Shown here one piece after another: positions 4,951 through 6,101 of a stretch of DNA of 6,101 nt (within the stretch, counting starts at the first letter, position 1; the number at the start of each line of letters is the position of its first letter). Source of the stretch: Bacilli bacterium (lineage in GTDB: Bacteria > Bacillota_I > Bacilli_A > RF39 > UBA660). The DNA lies in NCBI GenBank assembly GCA_028708945.1, contig JAQVXV010000037.1, positions 1 through 6,101 on the forward strand, given 5' to 3'. The notes below the pieces were generated by a model. That model did not search any database and was not told where the DNA came from. It saw only the letters and a list, made by a program, of their open reading frames with translations. A program made the position numbers and the translations under genes.

Positions 4951-5395
4951 TTTCTTTTTCCTTCCTATACTCTATCATTTTAAAATCATTGTTTTCAATT
5001 ATATTGTTGCTTACAAAATTTTTATTATTTATAGTTAGTTTATTAGTTGAATTTTTAAATTCAATAAAATAAAGATTATTAATATATGGTAAAAAGTAAT
5101 TATACATATCAATATCACAAACCATATAAACTTCTTCAGTTAATAAATCTAATCTTTTTAAAAGTTTAGACTTATTTTCAAATACTAATATATTTGAATC
5201 ATTATTTTTAAAGTTTTCCGATATAACAATTAGCCTTCTTTTAGGATTTTTTACGGGAATCGTTTTAAAAAAATGTTCCCTTACTATAATTGGTTTATTA
5301 TTTAATTTACTATTAAACAAATCACATTCTTCTAAAATCTTCCACAAATACTTACTCTTACTGTCATCATTTGATGCAATCATTGTTAAATTCAT
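4940..5395 (-). CDS. Divergent dihydrofolate-reductase-like protein
   Basis: The product has 151 residues, close to the usual 155-165 of bacterial DHFR. An ungapped match with E. coli FolA (numbering from memory) over the first half gives Trp18 for Trp22, Glu23 for the catalytic Asp27, Phe27 for Phe31, Lys34-Pro35 for Lys38-Pro39 and Arg53 for the folate-binding Arg57. RRLIVISEN (53-61) and EVYMVCDIDMYNYFLP (88-103) follow the family pattern, and FKMIEYRKEK (138-147) fits the last strand. The NADPH glycine motifs are lost: the Gly-Arg pair is Arg39-Glu40, and the Gly-Gly before the Tyr is Cys93-Asp94. It may be a pseudoenzyme, a reductase with altered cofactor binding, or a regulatory relative. 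AGGAG overlaps the stop of the HD gene 8 nt upstream, and its own 3' end overlaps tmk, tying it to dTMP metabolism. Confidence 0.6.
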   Translation of the reverse strand: MNLTMIASNDDSKSKYLWKILEECDLFNSKLNNKPIIVREHFFKTIPVKNPKRRLIVISENFKNNDSNILVFENKSKLLKRLDLLTEEVYMVCDIDMYNYFLPYINNLYFIEFKNSTNKLTINNKNFVSNNIIENNDFKMIEYRKEKENVR

Positions 5396-5403
5396 AAAGT
5401 CTC

Positions 5404-5982
5404 CTATAAAATTTCATTATCAACAAAGTCAACATTGATAAATTTACGACTTGCTAAATAATCACACATATGCCCAAATTTTTGATATTTGCTTGTTGGT
5501 TTTGCTAATACATCATTACCTTTATAATCTCTTGTCCATTCCCCCATATGTGTCTCTAGTATTGATGACATTAGAGTTGCTTCCTCTTTTGTCAAACCAA
5601 AATCTTTGTAATTATCTTTAATAAGAGATGAAATTAATAAGGGATGATCAAAAGCTGTATATTTATTTTCAGTTAATCCGGATTTTAAACCATCATGAAT
5701 CATTAAAGCGATAAGGATAATATCCTTTTCTAAATCCTCGAAATCATTCCCTATTGTATTGTTGTTATATAATAATTCGTTAGCAATTTTAACTGCAACT
5801 TTAGTATGTCGAACCAGGCCACCATCACCTAAAGCATAGGCAGGATGATATTTTCCTGTTGAACTAGCAGGAATTGAAAAGAAGTAGTCTGGTAAATTAT
5901 TAATTATTTTTTCAGCACTTTCTCTCAACCTAGAATCTTTAATATAATTTAATTCTGTTTTAAAAAAATCTATCTTATTCAT
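5404..5982 (-). CDS. HD-domain phosphohydrolase
   Basis: The product has 192 residues, is soluble, and has no signal peptide or membrane segment. The HD-superfamily metal ligands appear in order: GGLVRHT with His59, ALMIHDGLK with His96-Asp97 and Lys100, FDHP with His113, ETHMGEW with His145, and CDYLAS with Asp174. The spacing fits a complete domain with one or two metal sites, and GGLVRHT recalls the HD domains of YhaM-type nucleases. There is no fused RelA, GAF or OB-fold partner. HD enzymes cleave phosphate esters of nucleotides or nucleic acids; the substrate here is unknown. The ATG lies one base after the stop of the upstream HemW-like gene, with only a weak GGTG as ribosome binding site, so coupled translation is likely. 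Its place before the DHFR-like and tmk genes makes a nucleotide substrate attractive, by inference only. Confidence 0.8.
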   Translation of the reverse strand: MNKIDFFKTELNYIKDSRLRESAEKIINNLPDYFFSIPASSTGKYHPAYALGDGGLVRHTKVAVKIANELLYNNNTIGNDFEDLEKDIILIALMIHDGLKSGLTENKYTAFDHPLLISSLIKDNYKDFGLTKEEATLMSSILETHMGEWTRDYKGNDVLAKPTSKYQKFGHMCDYLASRKFINVDFVDNEIL

Positions 5983-5983
5983 G

Positions 5984-6101
5984 TTACACCATAAAATTAA
6001 TTAATATTTCATTAGACAAATATAAATATTTTGAATCAATATAAATATTATTTGAATTATCAATCAACTTTCCTTCCATAATTAATTTTTCAACATTAGG
6101 G
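5984..6101 (-). CDS. hemW: C-terminus of a probable HemW radical-SAM protein (runs off right edge)
   Basis: Thirty-eight codons and a TAA stop (5986-5984) are visible in one frame, ending one base before the HD gene's ATG. The residues read VEKLIMEGKLI, then a short polar turn, IYIDSKYLYLSNEILINF. HemW and the related coproporphyrinogen oxidase-like proteins end with a similar winged-helix-like pattern: Leu-x-x-x-Gly-Leu, a variable turn, Ile-x-Leu-Thr and then Ser-Asn-Glu-x-(I/L). HemW is a heme-binding radical-SAM protein linked to heme trafficking. The radical-SAM core lies outside the window, so the name rests only on this short tail. Confidence 0.5.
   Translation of the reverse strand, partial: PNVEKLIMEGKLIDNSNNIYIDSKYLYLSNEILINFMV

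Noticed and set aside
4264..5982. Prophage or mobile island origin of the HD, DHFR-like and tmk genes
   Set aside because: Such genes occur in phages, but the HemW-like neighbour, coupled operon layout and absence of phage structural, integrase or att-like sequences favour a chromosomal housekeeping operon.
235..6101. Mollicutes genetic code (TGA as Trp)
   Set aside because: All Trp residues seen in the long proteins are encoded by TGG and no in-frame TGA interrupts them, so there is no evidence for reassignment.

Overview
The window is AT-rich and compactly coded, with TAA/TAG stops and every visible Trp codon written TGG, so the standard bacterial code fits. The gene styles (a GFTLIE-type prepilin fused to BspA-like leucine-rich repeats, a FISUMP-domain surface protein, a GKETQ-type thymidylate kinase) suggest a low-GC Firmicutes/Bacilli or Mollicutes-related lineage of the kind seen in gut and environmental metagenomes. 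That placement is an inference from style, not from a marker gene.

Layout from left to right. (1) 1-148, minus strand: the first 49 codons of a glycerophosphodiester phosphodiesterase, running off the left edge. (2) 172-200: a hairpin terminator for the next gene. (3) 235-3201, minus strand: a 988-residue prepilin-like surface protein made of a class III signal and pilin helix, a small pilin-type module, a tandemly duplicated acidic domain of about 93 residues that I do not recognise, then at least 23 BspA-type leucine-rich repeats and a C-terminal AGTYIGTQTGTW tail. (4) 3202-3305: a compact divergent promoter region in which two outward promoters are near mirror images and share a 17-bp identical Shine-Dalgarno block. 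A 15-bp palindrome bridges the two -35 boxes. (5) 3306-4187, plus strand: a membrane-anchored protein with a short pilin-like module and a FISUMP (Fibrobacter succinogenes major paralogous) domain. (6) 4249-4278: a hairpin that can serve as terminator in both directions. (7) 4264-6101, minus strand: a tightly packed housekeeping-type operon. Transcription runs from the C-terminus of a probable HemW, to an HD-domain phosphohydrolase, to a dihydrofolate-reductase-like protein that has lost its NADPH glycine motifs, to thymidylate kinase.

How the genes may work together: the two central genes look like a co-regulated pair of surface or pilus-associated proteins, because they share a promoter region and a similar small domain. 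They sit between two housekeeping segments, each boundary marked by a hairpin. The right-hand operon pairs a DHFR-like protein with thymidylate kinase, which points to dTMP and folate metabolism, but the DHFR-like protein may no longer be a normal reductase. I see no tRNA, rRNA, CRISPR array, insertion sequence or phage gene.
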